Assembly (NCBI RefSeq): GCF_001011035.1
Contig: NZ_CP011492.1
Coordinates: forward strand, 6,255,447 to 6,319,446
Source of the DNA: Streptomyces sp. CNQ-509
Lineage (GTDB): Bacteria > Actinomycetota > Actinomycetes > Streptomycetales > Streptomycetaceae
Reading direction: 5' to 3'
DNA length: 64,000 bases
Shown: piece after piece, positions 43,198 through 51,909 of the stretch
Layout of the letters: each line of letters opens with the position of its first letter
Position numbering within the stretch: position 1 is the first letter of the stretch
Made by a program: the position numbers and the translations under genes
The notes under the pieces: model-generated
Databases searched by the model: none
Seen by the model: the letters and a program-made list of their open reading frames with translations, nothing else
What the model was told of the DNA's origin: nothing

Positions 43198-44078
43198 TCG
43201 ACCACCTGAAGGAACGCGGCCTCGGGGTCGATCCCGTCTGCCGGGTGCTGGACCTGTCGGTCTCGACGTACTTCGCCCGCAAGCGGCGGCCGAAGTCGGC
43301 CCGCCGGCTGCGTGACGAGCAGCTCATGCCCCTGATCGAGGAGATTCACGCAGACTCCGGCGCCACGTATGGGGCCCGCCGGATCACCCGCGCGCTCAGG
43401 CGCAAGGATGTCGAGGTCGCCCGGTGCACCGTCGAGCGGCTGATGCGCGAGCTGGGCCTGGAGGGCGTGATCCGCGGGCAGCGGCGGCGCACCACGATCC
43501 CGGAGCCGGCCGCGCCGCGGCCGCCGGAACTGGTCGACCGCGACTTCACCGCATCGCGGCCGGATGAGCTGTGGGTGGCGGACATGACCTATGTGCGGAC
43601 GTGGTCCGGCTGGGCCTATGTGGCGTTCGTCCTGGACGTGTACTCGCGGATGATCGTCGGCTGGCAGGTCGCCGGCCACATGCGCACCGAACTGCCGCTG
43701 GACGCATTGGAGATGGCGCTCTGGCGGCGGCGGATCAAGGCGGACTCCGGGCTGATACATCACAGCGACCGCGGATCGCAATACGTATCAATTCGGTACA
43801 CTGACCGGCTCGCCGGCATCGGCGCCTCCGCATCGGTCGGCTCCGTCGCGGACTCGTACGACAACGCCATGGCGGAGGCGCTGAACGGCACCTTCAAGGC
43901 CGAACTCATCGAGATGCACGGCCCGTGGCGGGACGTCGACCAGGTCGAGCGGGCGATCTTCCGCTGGGTCACGTGGTGCAACGAAGAACGGCTCCACTCC
44001 GCCCTCGACTACGTGCCGCCCGCCGAGTACGAGGCCGCCTACTGGCGAAGCCAGGAAGCCGCCCACCAGTCCGCCTGA
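43194..44078 (+). CDS. IS3-family transposase OrfB, integrase core
   Basis: 294 residues from GTG 43194, overlapping the orfA stop. The HTH_21 region includes SGATYGARRITRAL (about 55-68). The rve integrase core has catalytic Asp in ELWVADMTYV (about 128), Asp in HHSDRGSQYVS (about 188) and Glu in NGTFKAELIE (about 234), followed by WVTWCNEERLHSALDYVPP. The protein is intact, but normal transposition needs the OrfA DNA-binding part, which is interrupted. Confidence 0.9.
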   Translation: MIDHLKERGLGVDPVCRVLDLSVSTYFARKRRPKSARRLRDEQLMPLIEEIHADSGATYGARRITRALRRKDVEVARCTVERLMRELGLEGVIRGQRRRTTIPEPAAPRPPELVDRDFTASRPDELWVADMTYVRTWSGWAYVAFVLDVYSRMIVGWQVAGHMRTELPLDALEMALWRRRIKADSGLIHHSDRGSQYVSIRYTDRLAGIGASASVGSVADSYDNAMAEALNGTFKAELIEMHGPWRDVDQVERAIFRWVTWCNEERLHSALDYVPPAEYEAAYWRSQEAAHQSA

Positions 44079-44117
44079 ACAAACATCACCGGACGCTACG
44101 AAACCCGGGGCAGCTCA

Positions 44118-44579
44118 TTCCGGCGGGACGCGATCCGGCCAGCTCGACGCCGTGCTCGGGTTGCGAGCTTTCAAGGACTGATTACGACGATGCGGCAGTC
44201 GGCACCCCGCCGCCAGGCGCGACAGTTGCGAGCCCTCCGTGGCTGATGACGATGCGGTCGTAGCCGATCCCCTCGTGAGCCCACCAGGGCCCTCATCAGT
44301 CTGCAGGGCTCGGAACCTTGGGTGGGTGGTGCAGGTGTGTTCTCCGCTCGTGCGTAGGACACTGTCCACACCCGGACGCCGCCTTTGGCCGGCCGCCCGA
44401 GCGGGGTGGAGGACGTGGAAGGCCGGGCCAAAGCCCTCTGACCTCGGACGGCACCCGCATTCCGCGCACGATTCCCAGGCTGGTTCACCACACCCCCACT
44501 ACCAGGCAGTCTCCTCACGTCGAAGGAGACAGTCACCCCCGAGACGCTGGTGTGCGGTACATGAAGCCGGCCGGCTTCG
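44118..44579. other. Noncoding region after IS3
   Basis: About 460 bp with no convincing gene. It lies downstream of the marR-like gene on the minus strand. No repeats or RNA genes recognised. Confidence 0.4.
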
Positions 44580-45125
44580 TCAGCGGCGGTCATGGTCCGC
44601 ACCGCCTGGCGGGACGGGTTCGGCCCAGCCCAACGGATAGCGCGGCTGGTCCGGTGACTCGGCTTCCCGTTCACCGCCTGCGTCGGTGAAGGCGGTGAGC
44701 GCTGTGATCAGAGCTTCGCGCTGTGGTGGTGCCATTCGTGCGACGATCGCGGCGATCTCGTCACGCCGCCGGGCCGTGACCTCGTTGACGAGGCGTCGTC
44801 CCGGCGGGGTCACCCGCAGGACGGTCTCCCGGCGATCGGTGGGGTTGACCTCTCGGGAGATGAGTCCTGTGGCGATGAGCCTGTCGGCCATGCGCATCGC
44901 GGTCGAGGGATTGACCTCCAACTGCTGGGCGAGTGCGACCAGCTTGACCGGGCCGTGCGTGGACAGGACTACGAGCATCCGGAACTGCGCCAGGGTGACG
45001 GTGCCCTCGACGGCCGCCAGGGACCTGGCGGCGATGGCGACAAGCACCCGCGAGGTGGTGAGGACCGCGCGGGTCACGCCGTCGATATCGTCCGCGTCCA
45101 CAAGGTGGTCTGCACCCTCAGCCAT
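44580..45125 (-). CDS. MarR-family transcriptional regulator
   Basis: 181 residues from ATG 45125. The winged helix-turn-helix core is clear: LAQFRMLVVLSTHGPVKLVA, LEVNPSTAMRMADRLIATGL (recognition helix about 78-97), then the wing REVNPTDRRETVLRVTPPGR, and a C-terminal dimerisation helix. A proline-rich extension of about 25 residues follows the normal end. The regulator is divergent from a membrane-protein gene whose promoter contains a perfect palindrome, the probable operator. Confidence 0.88.
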   Translation of the reverse strand: MAEGADHLVDADDIDGVTRAVLTTSRVLVAIAARSLAAVEGTVTLAQFRMLVVLSTHGPVKLVALAQQLEVNPSTAMRMADRLIATGLISREVNPTDRRETVLRVTPPGRRLVNEVTARRRDEIAAIVARMAPPQREALITALTAFTDAGGEREAESPDQPRYPLGWAEPVPPGGADHDRR

Positions 45126-45192
45126 GAGTCCACTTCTACACCGGCAAGCCCCGGTGAGTACACCTCGCGGGCCTCTGAGGCAGAGCACACAC

Positions 45193-45220
45193 TTGACATA
45201 CCTTGCATAGTGCAAAGAAT
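45193..45220 (+). promoter_or_regulatory. Promoter with palindromic operator for the membrane-protein gene
   Basis: TTGACA (45193-45198) and AAGAAT (45215-45220) are separated by 16 bp. A perfect inverted repeat TTGCA-TAG-TGCAA (45203-45215) fills the spacer. It lies 78 bp from the MarR start and fits MarR-type repression of the rightward transcript. A GGGGAGGGG ribosome site follows before ATG 45241. Confidence 0.65.
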
Positions 45221-45240
45221 GTCCGGGGGAGGGGTGGAGC

Positions 45241-45945
45241 ATGGCTGACCGGCACGCTGGCGACCCTCTGGACCCCGCCTTGCAGAGCGCCCAGGACTCC
45301 ACCGGGCGGCTGCGGGACATGCTGGTCGGGCCCGCCCGGTACTCCGGCCGACGTGCGCCTCGCTGGCTACGGATACAGAGCGCCGCGTTCGTGTTCGCCG
45401 CGACCGTCGTACTCGTGGGTCTCGGCGCGGTGAGTGCGTACAGCCCAGCGAGGCCGTTCCGGGACGGCTCCGCAGGCATCGTGTTCGCGCTGACCTTCGC
45501 CGTCTCCCTGCTGCTCATCAGGGCCGGCCGGCTGTTCGTGGTAGCGGTGGCGACAGTCGGTATCCCGGTAGCCGTGCTGACCCCGCAGCTTGCGGGCCAC
45601 CTGGTGCTGGAAGACCGCGGCGTGCAGCTCTCCGCTGAAGTGTCGGCGGTGGCGCCTGCCGCAGACCTCCCTGGAGTCTCGAAGCCCTACTGCTTTGTCG
45701 CCCAGGTCCCGGGCTCGTACGCTCCGGTCTGGATCTGGCGCGGATGCACATCCGCAACCACACCGGGAGACGAAATCTCCGTGGTGTACGACCCGATGGG
45801 CATCGTGCAACCCCGCGGAATCGAGGAGACACCGTTCTCGTGGCAACTCGTCAAGTACACCGGTGCGGTGATCTGCTTCCTGGCCGTCTCCTACACCGCG
45901 GTGATGCGTTCCTATCCCTTCGATCCCCCTCCCCGGCACGGCTGA
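45241..45945 (+). CDS. Membrane protein with DUF3592-like extracytoplasmic domain
   Basis: 234 residues. A hydrophilic N-terminus (1-45) precedes TM helices at about 47-68 (AAFVFAATVVLVGLGAVSAY), 79-92, 97-115 and a last one near 200-218 (YTGAVICFLAVSYTAVM). Between them is an extracytoplasmic domain with two cysteines (PYCFVAQV, WRGCTSA) and GDEISVVYDPMGIVQ, a DUF3592-like ending. Adjacent to a PP2C phosphatase gene 145 bp downstream; the same pair occurs, degraded and inverted, at 49.5-50.9 kb. Function unknown. Confidence 0.7.
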   Translation: MADRHAGDPLDPALQSAQDSTGRLRDMLVGPARYSGRRAPRWLRIQSAAFVFAATVVLVGLGAVSAYSPARPFRDGSAGIVFALTFAVSLLLIRAGRLFVVAVATVGIPVAVLTPQLAGHLVLEDRGVQLSAEVSAVAPAADLPGVSKPYCFVAQVPGSYAPVWIWRGCTSATTPGDEISVVYDPMGIVQPRGIEETPFSWQLVKYTGAVICFLAVSYTAVMRSYPFDPPPRHG

Positions 45946-46090
45946 GAGCCGCATGACGTTCCGGGCAGGAGATCACTGCGGATCGATAACAGCGGCAGCC
46001 GGTAGGGCGAGCAGAAGCCGCGGTGTGCCTAACGTGACAGGTGACGTTCGTCGTGGGGTGCAGGGCGATTCCTCACGGGAGAGGAAAGCC

Positions 46091-47179
46091 GTGCACGAAC
46101 CGCCGAACTCCGCCCCGCCCTTTCGCACCGTGCTGTCCGTGCTGCCCTACGGTGTCATGGCCATCGTCGCGGCCGTGGACACCTCAGCCGGTCCGGAGGT
46201 GGGCTACCTGCCGCTGGTCTCCCTGGGCCCCGCGTTCGCCGGCCTGGTCGGCGGGTGGCGACGCACCGCACTGATCGGCGCGCTGGCGCTGCTGCTCTGC
46301 GCCGCACTCGGTCAGTACAACGGCCTGCTCGGCGACCGCCGCGGTTACACCGCGATGTTCTCGGTGGTCGCGGTCACCGCGGCCGGGCTGGTGGCCGTAC
46401 GCATGCGCCAGGTCAGAGAGGCCGAACTCGCCAGCGTGCGCTCGATCGCCGAGACGGCCCAGCGTGTGCTGCTGCGGCCGGTTCCACGGGCGGCCGGAAA
46501 CCTGCGGATCGCACTCTCGTACACCTCCGCGCTCGCCGACGCCAGGATCGGAGGCGACCTGTACGAGGTCGTGACCTCACCGGCGGGCGTGCGGGTGATC
46601 GTCGGCGATGTGCAAGGCAAGGGGCTGGAGGCGGTCGAGGCCGCGGCGGTGGTGCTCGGCGCGTTCCGGGAGGCGGCGTACGACGAACCGGACCTGCAGG
46701 CGGTCGGCAAGCGTGTGGAACTCGCGCTGGAACGCCAACTGCCGTCCGAGAAGTTCGTCACGGCGATCATGGCCGAAATCGGCGACACGCCAGCAGTGAC
46801 CCTGCTCAACTACGGACACCCCGCACCGCTGGCGGTGAACAGCAGCGGGGACGCGCGCCTCCTCGACCCGCCCGCACGCGCGCTTCCGCTCGGCCTCGGC
46901 ATGCACGGCGCCACACCGCCCCAACCACACGTCCACCCCTTCAGCCCCGGCGACCAGATCCTCTTCTACACAGACGGCGTCACAGAAGCACGCAACGAAC
47001 GAGGCGCCTTCTACCCCCTCACCCAGTGCACCGCCCACCTGATGGACACCGACGCCGACACCGCGCTTGCAGCCATCCGCCAAAGCCTCGTCGACCACGT
47101 ACGCGGACCGCTCCAGGACGACGCCGCCATGCTCCTCCTGCGCTACCGAAAAGACGACACCGACGCCCAGCAGGCGTAA
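46091..47179 (+). CDS. Membrane-anchored PP2C/SpoIIE-family serine phosphatase (copy A)
   Basis: 362 residues from GTG 46091 (GGAAAG ribosome site). The N-terminal region (about 10-105) has three or four TM helices (VLSVLPYGVMAIVAAVDTSA, LGPAFAGLVGG, LIGALALLLCAAL, TAMFSVVAVTAAGLVAV). The C-terminal phosphatase domain (about 140-355) contains ARIGGDLYEVV, VIVGDVQGKGLEA, LLNYGHPAPL, ILFYTDGVTEARN and DDAAMLLLRY with the metal-binding aspartates. Related proteins dephosphorylate anti-anti-sigma factors. No sigma-factor genes are adjacent. A close paralogue lies at 49549-50628 on the other strand. Confidence 0.9.
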   Translation: MHEPPNSAPPFRTVLSVLPYGVMAIVAAVDTSAGPEVGYLPLVSLGPAFAGLVGGWRRTALIGALALLLCAALGQYNGLLGDRRGYTAMFSVVAVTAAGLVAVRMRQVREAELASVRSIAETAQRVLLRPVPRAAGNLRIALSYTSALADARIGGDLYEVVTSPAGVRVIVGDVQGKGLEAVEAAAVVLGAFREAAYDEPDLQAVGKRVELALERQLPSEKFVTAIMAEIGDTPAVTLLNYGHPAPLAVNSSGDARLLDPPARALPLGLGMHGATPPQPHVHPFSPGDQILFYTDGVTEARNERGAFYPLTQCTAHLMDTDADTALAAIRQSLVDHVRGPLQDDAAMLLLRYRKDDTDAQQA

Positions 47180-47784
47180 CGGACATCACACCCGCTCGAA
47201 GCCGAGGTGACCGAGGCCATCGGCGCTGGGCCGGGTGAGCGCGTCGAGGCATGCAAGACCTGGCGCAACGGACACTCGCCGCCGTCGACGACGACGGCCC
47301 CGGAGTTTCGCGAGCCCGACGATGCGCTGACGGAGATCCTCTGATCGGTGTGCAACGAATACGCCGCGACCTTCTTCGAAGGCACCGCCGCCGTCACCAG
47401 CAGCGCCACCCTGAGCGCACTGCGGACCCACGTGCGGCGCGCGAGTTCCTCTCCCCGGCGACCGGGACGGGAAGCACGCGCCGCTGAGCCGCCCGCGTGG
47501 GTGACCTCCCCGCCCACCCGCGCGTTGCTCCGGGTGTGGCGATCAGTGAAGATGATGGGGTCCGGCTGCGGGGGTGGCGCAGCGTGGACGCGCCGGACGG
47601 CCGCGTGCCGCGGTGATGTCGACCTCCAGGACGCAGGCCGTAGTGCTGCTCCTGCAGCGACTGCCCGACTGCGACGGGCCCGCGGAGTGGGCGGCGCGCG
47701 ACATCGCCGGCCGCATCGCGCGTCGGCTGCCTGGTGGCTGAGCCCAGCGCCGACGGCCGGAGTCGGGGAGTCAAGCGGGGCATG
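47180..47784. other. Region after PP2C copy A, mostly noncoding
   Basis: 605 bp. Apart from one 41-codon frame (listed), no coding pattern was recognised; probable remnants of rearrangement. Confidence 0.35.
47616..47741 (+). CDS. Possible 41-residue small protein or fragment
   Basis: ATG 47616 to TGA 47741 encodes a short frame with good codon bias (VVLLLQRLPDCDG, then EWAARDIAGRIARRLP). It reads like the end of a small Streptomyces protein. No ribosome site is clear. Could be a fragment. Confidence 0.3.
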   Translation: MSTSRTQAVVLLLQRLPDCDGPAEWAARDIAGRIARRLPGG

Positions 47785-48582
47785 TCAGGGATCTTTCAGG
47801 GTGTTGGTGCCAGGCAGAACGATCGCCTCATCCCACTGATATCGTTGCGCGCCTGCCTCGGCGGATCTCCGGATGCCCCGGAGAAAGAAGCCCACACCCA
47901 GCACGACCGCCACGATCGCCGGCGTCACGAGCTGCCAGGGAACGCCGAGCCACACTGCGGGTAGCCCCACGCCGAAGGTGGCTGCCAGGTTGGTGAAGAA
48001 CAGCCTCTTGCCGGACCTGCTCCAGGTGAAGGGGCCGGGGCGGCGCGGCGCGACGAGGCGTGCCGCGCCGAAGACGAGGCCGGGCACCGCGAGCAGGCCG
48101 AGGCCCGCGCCTGCGGCTGCGATCATCTGGGGCTCGTCGCGCGGCTCGTCGGAGGTCTTCTGCCGGATCCTGCCCTTGGTGAGTGCGACGATGTCGCCGC
48201 GCCAGACGGTGCCGACGGCTTTGTCGCCCTCCTGGAGCGTGTCCAGGAGCGGTCCGGGGTCGCCGAAGTCCAGCCTGCCGTGGAACCGCTTGCTGTCCAC
48301 GGTCGCCCGGTACTCGCTGCCCTTGCCTCCGCGGACCACCGTGTCCACGATGGTGAGGTCGATCTCCCGCAGGCAGTCCTCCCACCACGCATCTGGCGTC
48401 GAGTCGGCCGGGCAGCGTTCGGCTGCGCGGTATTCCTCGTATCGCGCGACGTTGGCGGGCAGCCAGTTGGTGAACGCGAGGACGCAGCCCGCCGCCAGGG
48501 CCACGGACACCACGATCATCAGCAGCCCCAGGACCCGCGTCACTCCGGCCCGGAAGGCCGTCACTTCTCGCAGACCGGTCAT
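47785..48582 (-). CDS. Integral membrane protein with central soluble domain, function unknown
   Basis: 265 residues from ATG 48582 (GGAG six bases upstream). TM1 is at about 17-40 (VLGLLMIVVSVALAAGCVLA). The extracytoplasmic segment (about 45-150) has two cysteines (ERCPADSTPD, WEDCLREID) and YRATVDSKRFHGRLDFGDPG, LQEGDKAVGTVWRGDIV, reminiscent of DUF3592-type domains. Further TM helices lie at about 153-173, 192-212 and 215-232, then a short charged tail. Convergent with upstream genes; no operon partner. Confidence 0.65.
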   Translation of the reverse strand: MTGLREVTAFRAGVTRVLGLLMIVVSVALAAGCVLAFTNWLPANVARYEEYRAAERCPADSTPDAWWEDCLREIDLTIVDTVVRGGKGSEYRATVDSKRFHGRLDFGDPGPLLDTLQEGDKAVGTVWRGDIVALTKGRIRQKTSDEPRDEPQMIAAAGAGLGLLAVPGLVFGAARLVAPRRPGPFTWSRSGKRLFFTNLAATFGVGLPAVWLGVPWQLVTPAIVAVVLGVGFFLRGIRRSAEAGAQRYQWDEAIVLPGTNTLKDP

Positions 48583-48859
48583 CTCGCACTCCACCCCTCG
48601 CAGGCCCGGGCCCCGGCCTGTCGGCTTATCCTCCCCTGTCGGGAACCTGCAATGTCATGAGGGGTGCTGGCAGGTCAGCGCGGTGCATCCCTGCCGGATG
48701 CAGGCAATCAGCGGGTGTGTTCTGTTCGCCATTTCGGGAGGCGTCTGGGCCGCCTCGGAATCGAACTGCCTGCACCACGTGGCGTCTTCCCCGGAAGCCA
48801 ACTGCGGCTCCCGTTTGACCCGAAGCCGAAGGAGATCCGATCGCTGTCTCTGACTAGGC

Positions 48860-49422
48860 GCTTTCCACGTCGAACGTGGCGATCACGGCTTCTTGCCAGG
48901 CGTGACGTTGCCACTGAGTCCGCGGCGGCCGCGGCCCGTACGTCCGCGAGGTTGTTGCGGCTTGCGAGGGTGTGGGGGTTGCGGGGGTGTGGGGGTTGCG
49001 GGGGTGTCGACGTTGTCGATCACGATCACCACCCCCCGCACCGCCGCCAGGTGCTCCCACACCACGTCGACGAGCGCGGCCCGGCCGCTCTGGGCGTCAT
49101 GAAGACGGGTGCCGGCGAGTCCCAGTTCCCTGACGACACGGGTGAGGTCATGCGCGAGGCGGGCGGCATCGTCCTGCCACCGCACCCAGAGACCGCTCGC
49201 CCCTGCTCCTCGGCCTCTCGGGCGGCCTGGGCGGCAGGGGTGGTCTTGCCCAGCCCGCCTGTCCCCGCAGACCACGACGAGTCCGCCGTCCCGGCCGGCC
49301 GCCGGATCCTGGATGTCGGCGAGTGGGCTGTCGCGGCCCGCGGACGGGGGCCGGGACAGCAGGAACGCGGTAGGAGGCATGGGCGGCTGCCTCCCGCACC
49401 CAACCTCCACCCGCCCCACCAT
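48860..49422 (-). pseudogene. Frameshifted remnant of an NB-ARC/AAA-type NTPase
   Basis: Parts in two minus-strand frames combine into a P-loop NTPase N-terminus. One frame gives TGGLGKTTPAAQAAREAEEQ (Walker A region). The other gives VRWQDDAARLAHDLTRVVRE, LGLAGTRLHDAQSGRAALVD and VVIVIDNVDTP (Walker B). This order is typical of the NTPase module in Streptomyces SARP/AfsR-like or TPR regulators. At least one frameshift separates the parts, and C-terminal domains are absent. Similarity fades into 17-bp repeats near 48968-49005. Confidence 0.5.
48968..49005. repeat. 17-bp G/T-rich tandem repeat, about 2.2 copies
   Basis: The unit GGGTGTGGGGGTTGCGG repeats at a 17-bp offset (48968, 48985, partial at 49002). 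It lies at the broken end of the NTPase remnant. Confidence 0.7.
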
Positions 49423-49548
49423 CGCCCGAGGCGGGTGAAAGGGCTGGAGCGGGGGAGCGCAGCCTGAGCAGTGGGACGGCGAGAGCGATCAGGCCGGCGG
49501 TCCCGCTGATCACACCGGAGAGTAACGCTCCAGCACCCCGGGCACTCG

Positions 49549-50628
49549 TTAGGCGGTGTCGTCTTGGCGGTAGCGCAGGAGGAGCATGGCGGCGTCGTCC
49601 TGGAGGGGGCCGCGTACGTGGTCGATCAGGTCTTGGCGGACGGCGGTCAGGGCGGATTCGGCGTCGGTGTCCGTCAGGAGCGGGGCGCACGTGGTGAGAG
49701 GGTAGAAGACGCCTTGCGCGTTGCATGCTTCTGTGACGCCGTCTGTGTAGAAGAGGATCTGGTCCCCGGGGCTGAAGGGGTGCACATGTGGTTGCGGCGG
49801 TGCAGTGCCGTGCACGCCGAGGCCGAGGGGAAGTGCCCGAGCCGGTGGTTCGAGGAGGTGCGTGTCGCCGTCGATCTTCACTGCCAGCGGTGCGGGATGT
49901 CCGTAGTTGAGGAGGGTCACGGTCGGCTCGTCGCCGATCTCCGCCATGATGGCCGTGACGAACTTCTCGGACGGCAGGTGGCGGTCCAGTGCCCGTTCCA
50001 CTCGCTCGCCGACCGCCTGGAGATTCGGCTCGTCGTAGGCCGCCTCGCGGAAGGCGCCGAGCACCACCGCTGCGGTCTCCACTGCTTCCAGGCCCTTGCC
50101 CTGCACGTCACCGATGATCACTCGTACTCCCACCGGTGACGTCACGACCTCGTAGAGGTCGCCTCCGATCCTGGCTTCGGCAACCGCGGACGTGTACGAG
50201 AGCGCGATCCTCAGCTTTCCCGCCACCAGCGGCACCGGTCGCAGCAGCACACGCTGAGCCACTTCGGCGATCGAGCGTACGCTGGCCAACTCCGCCTCGC
50301 GTGCCTGCCGCATCCGTACGGCCGCCAGGGCGGCGGCGGTTACCCCGACTACTGAGAACATCGCGGTGTATCCGCGGGGGTCACCCAGCAGCCTGTTGTA
50401 CTGAGCGAGCGCGGTACAGAGCAGCAGCGCCAGCACACCGATCAGCACGGTGCGCCGCCACCCGCCCACCAGGCCGGCGAATGCGGGACCCAGGGACACC
50501 AGCGGCAGGTAGCCGATCTCCGGGCCGGCCGACGTGTCCACCGCCACGACGACGGCCATGACACCGCAGGGCAGAACGGACAACACGCCGCGGACGGGGA
50601 AGGCCAGTCTGTACTGCGGCCCGCTCAC
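49549..50628 (-). CDS. Membrane-anchored PP2C/SpoIIE-family serine phosphatase (copy B)
   Basis: 359 residues from GTG 50628 (GGGAGGGAGA ribosome site). Architecture and most residues match copy A throughout: VLSVLPCGVMAVVVAVDTSA, ARIGGDLYEVV, VIIGDVQGKGLEA, LLNYGHPAPL, ILFYTDGVTEACN, DDAAMLLLRY. The main divergence is at the N-terminus and scattered codons. Catalytic aspartates are intact, so it is probably functional. The upstream DNA also matches that of copy A, showing that a segment and not only the gene was duplicated in inverted orientation. Confidence 0.9.
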   Translation of the reverse strand: MSGPQYRLAFPVRGVLSVLPCGVMAVVVAVDTSAGPEIGYLPLVSLGPAFAGLVGGWRRTVLIGVLALLLCTALAQYNRLLGDPRGYTAMFSVVGVTAAALAAVRMRQAREAELASVRSIAEVAQRVLLRPVPLVAGKLRIALSYTSAVAEARIGGDLYEVVTSPVGVRVIIGDVQGKGLEAVETAAVVLGAFREAAYDEPNLQAVGERVERALDRHLPSEKFVTAIMAEIGDEPTVTLLNYGHPAPLAVKIDGDTHLLEPPARALPLGLGVHGTAPPQPHVHPFSPGDQILFYTDGVTEACNAQGVFYPLTTCAPLLTDTDAESALTAVRQDLIDHVRGPLQDDAAMLLLRYRQDDTA

Positions 50629-50772
50629 GGTCTCCCTCCCCGTGAGGTATCGCACGCGCCCCACGACGAATATCACCTGCCACGGTAGACACACGGCCTC
50701 TTTGACTCGACACGCCTGCCACCGCCGTTATCAACCTGCAGTGATCTCCTGCCCGGAAAGGTCGATCGACTT

Positions 50773-50932
50773 TCAGCGGCTGCTGAGGAGGCGGGCAGAA
50801 GGTAGAAACGCACCCCCGCGGTGCGGAAGGCCACGCCGCGACAGGCCGATCCGGCGGACTTGACGACCCGCCACGAGGAGGGGTCTCCTCATGTCCGCGG
50901 GCCCGGACGATGCCCATCGGGTCGTACACCAC
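50773..50932 (-). pseudogene. Degraded 3' end of a copy of the 45241-45945 membrane-protein gene
   Basis: Read on the minus strand from 50932, the DNA encodes VVYDPMGIVRARG and then EETP before losing frame. This matches VVYDPMGIVQPRGIEETP of the intact gene. Downstream of it, the sequence around 50716-50760 (CGGGCAGGAGATCACTGC plus TGATAAC) matches the corresponding spacer before PP2C copy A. The 5' part of the gene is not recognisable. Confidence 0.65.
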
Positions 50933-51122
50933 GGATTTCCGGGCTCCCTGAGCGGGTGCCGGAAGTCGCCGCGTGGGCCACGAACAACGGGCCGCCTGGC
51001 CGCTGCGTTCGTGGTGGGACCGTCACCCGAGCGCGCGGTCGGATGCTCCTGGTCCTGTCCGCGTACAGTTCGGTCAGGCCCTGCCTTCAGGCCGTGCTGC
51101 CCTCCTGAGCCGGGCTGAGCCC
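50933..51122. other. Unassigned stretch upstream of the pseudogene
   Basis: No gene recognised; probably eroded remains of the duplicated membrane-protein gene. Confidence 0.3.
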
Positions 51123-51344
51123 TCAGTGGACCCGCACGGTTGGTGACCTGGTACTCGTGTGCGGTGTCTGCTGGCACGGCCGGTAAACCATGTCGATCAG
51201 GCAAGCAGCGATCAGCATCCATGCCCCGACACCCAGAACCCATACCGTCTCGGTGAAGATCCCGGTGACGGCCAACACCACCGCGAGCAAGCCCAGGCCC
51301 CACTCGATACGCCACATCTGCTCATCGGGCCGGGAGCGTCTCAC
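51123..51344 (-). CDS. Small two-TM membrane protein
   Basis: 73 residues from GTG 51344. A charged N-terminus (RRSRPDEQMWRIEW) is followed by two hydrophobic helices (GLGLLAVVLAVTGIFTETVW and VLGVGAWMLIAACLIDMVY) and a polar tail. Codon usage supports it being real. No family recognised. Confidence 0.5.
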   Translation of the reverse strand: MRRSRPDEQMWRIEWGLGLLAVVLAVTGIFTETVWVLGVGAWMLIAACLIDMVYRPCQQTPHTSTRSPTVRVH

Positions 51345-51909
51345 GAGTTTGCTCGGTACGTACGTGGTGCCGGCCTACCGGTATCCGTTGCCGTTTTCAG
51401 CAGGCTTATGTCCCGTACGGTGGCGGCCGCTCCTGTCGGGGGGCGGGGGATGGGCCGGGAGTCTCCCGGCGACGCCCCCAGTGAGAATCCAGCCATCGCT
51501 CCGCTCCTTCTGCCGTAACCGCCGTTGCCGAGCGTGCCAGGTTGCCGTGGATGTCAGGGCACGCACATCACCGTGGGCTGGAAGCCATACGGACACTTGA
51601 CGATCGCGTGCGCTGTGTTGGTGCATCTGGTGGACGCCGTTTCCGGCCAGCCGGGCATTCCATGGTCGGCAGCGGCGGTCTCCAGGTCTGCCGCGCGCGA
51701 CCATCCCTTCCCCGGCCTTCGCCTCGGGGCGGCCCGACAAGCTGCCTGATCTGGAACCGTGCTTCCAGATCAGGCGGTACACGGGCCGCGGAATGTGCAT
51801 GGTTCGGCAAGGTGGTGGCGGCTAGGGTGTGGAACCGGATGCTGATGGTTTGCTGACGGAGTCCTGACGCCGGTTGCGTCAGCCGCCCCGGGCAGGGAAA
51901 GGGGCCGCT
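51345..51909. other. Region upstream of the potassium uptake genes
   Basis: 565 bp with no convincing gene. It should contain the ktrBA promoter. I looked for a c-di-AMP (ydaO-like) riboswitch, a known regulator of K+ genes, and did not recognise one. Confidence 0.35.

Larger units (their letters stand above)
42814..44117 (+). mobile_element. IS3-family insertion sequence, both inverted repeats present
   Basis: The 27-bp ends 42814-42840 and 44091-44117 are inverted repeats differing at about three positions, both starting TGAGCTGC and containing TTTCGTAGCG. The 1.3-kb interior has orfA and orfB in the usual -1 arrangement. No clear target duplication was found. Confidence 0.88.

Noticed and set aside
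51345..51909. Possible c-di-AMP riboswitch before the KtrB gene
   Set aside because: I could not identify the conserved ydaO core motifs or pseudoknot by eye.
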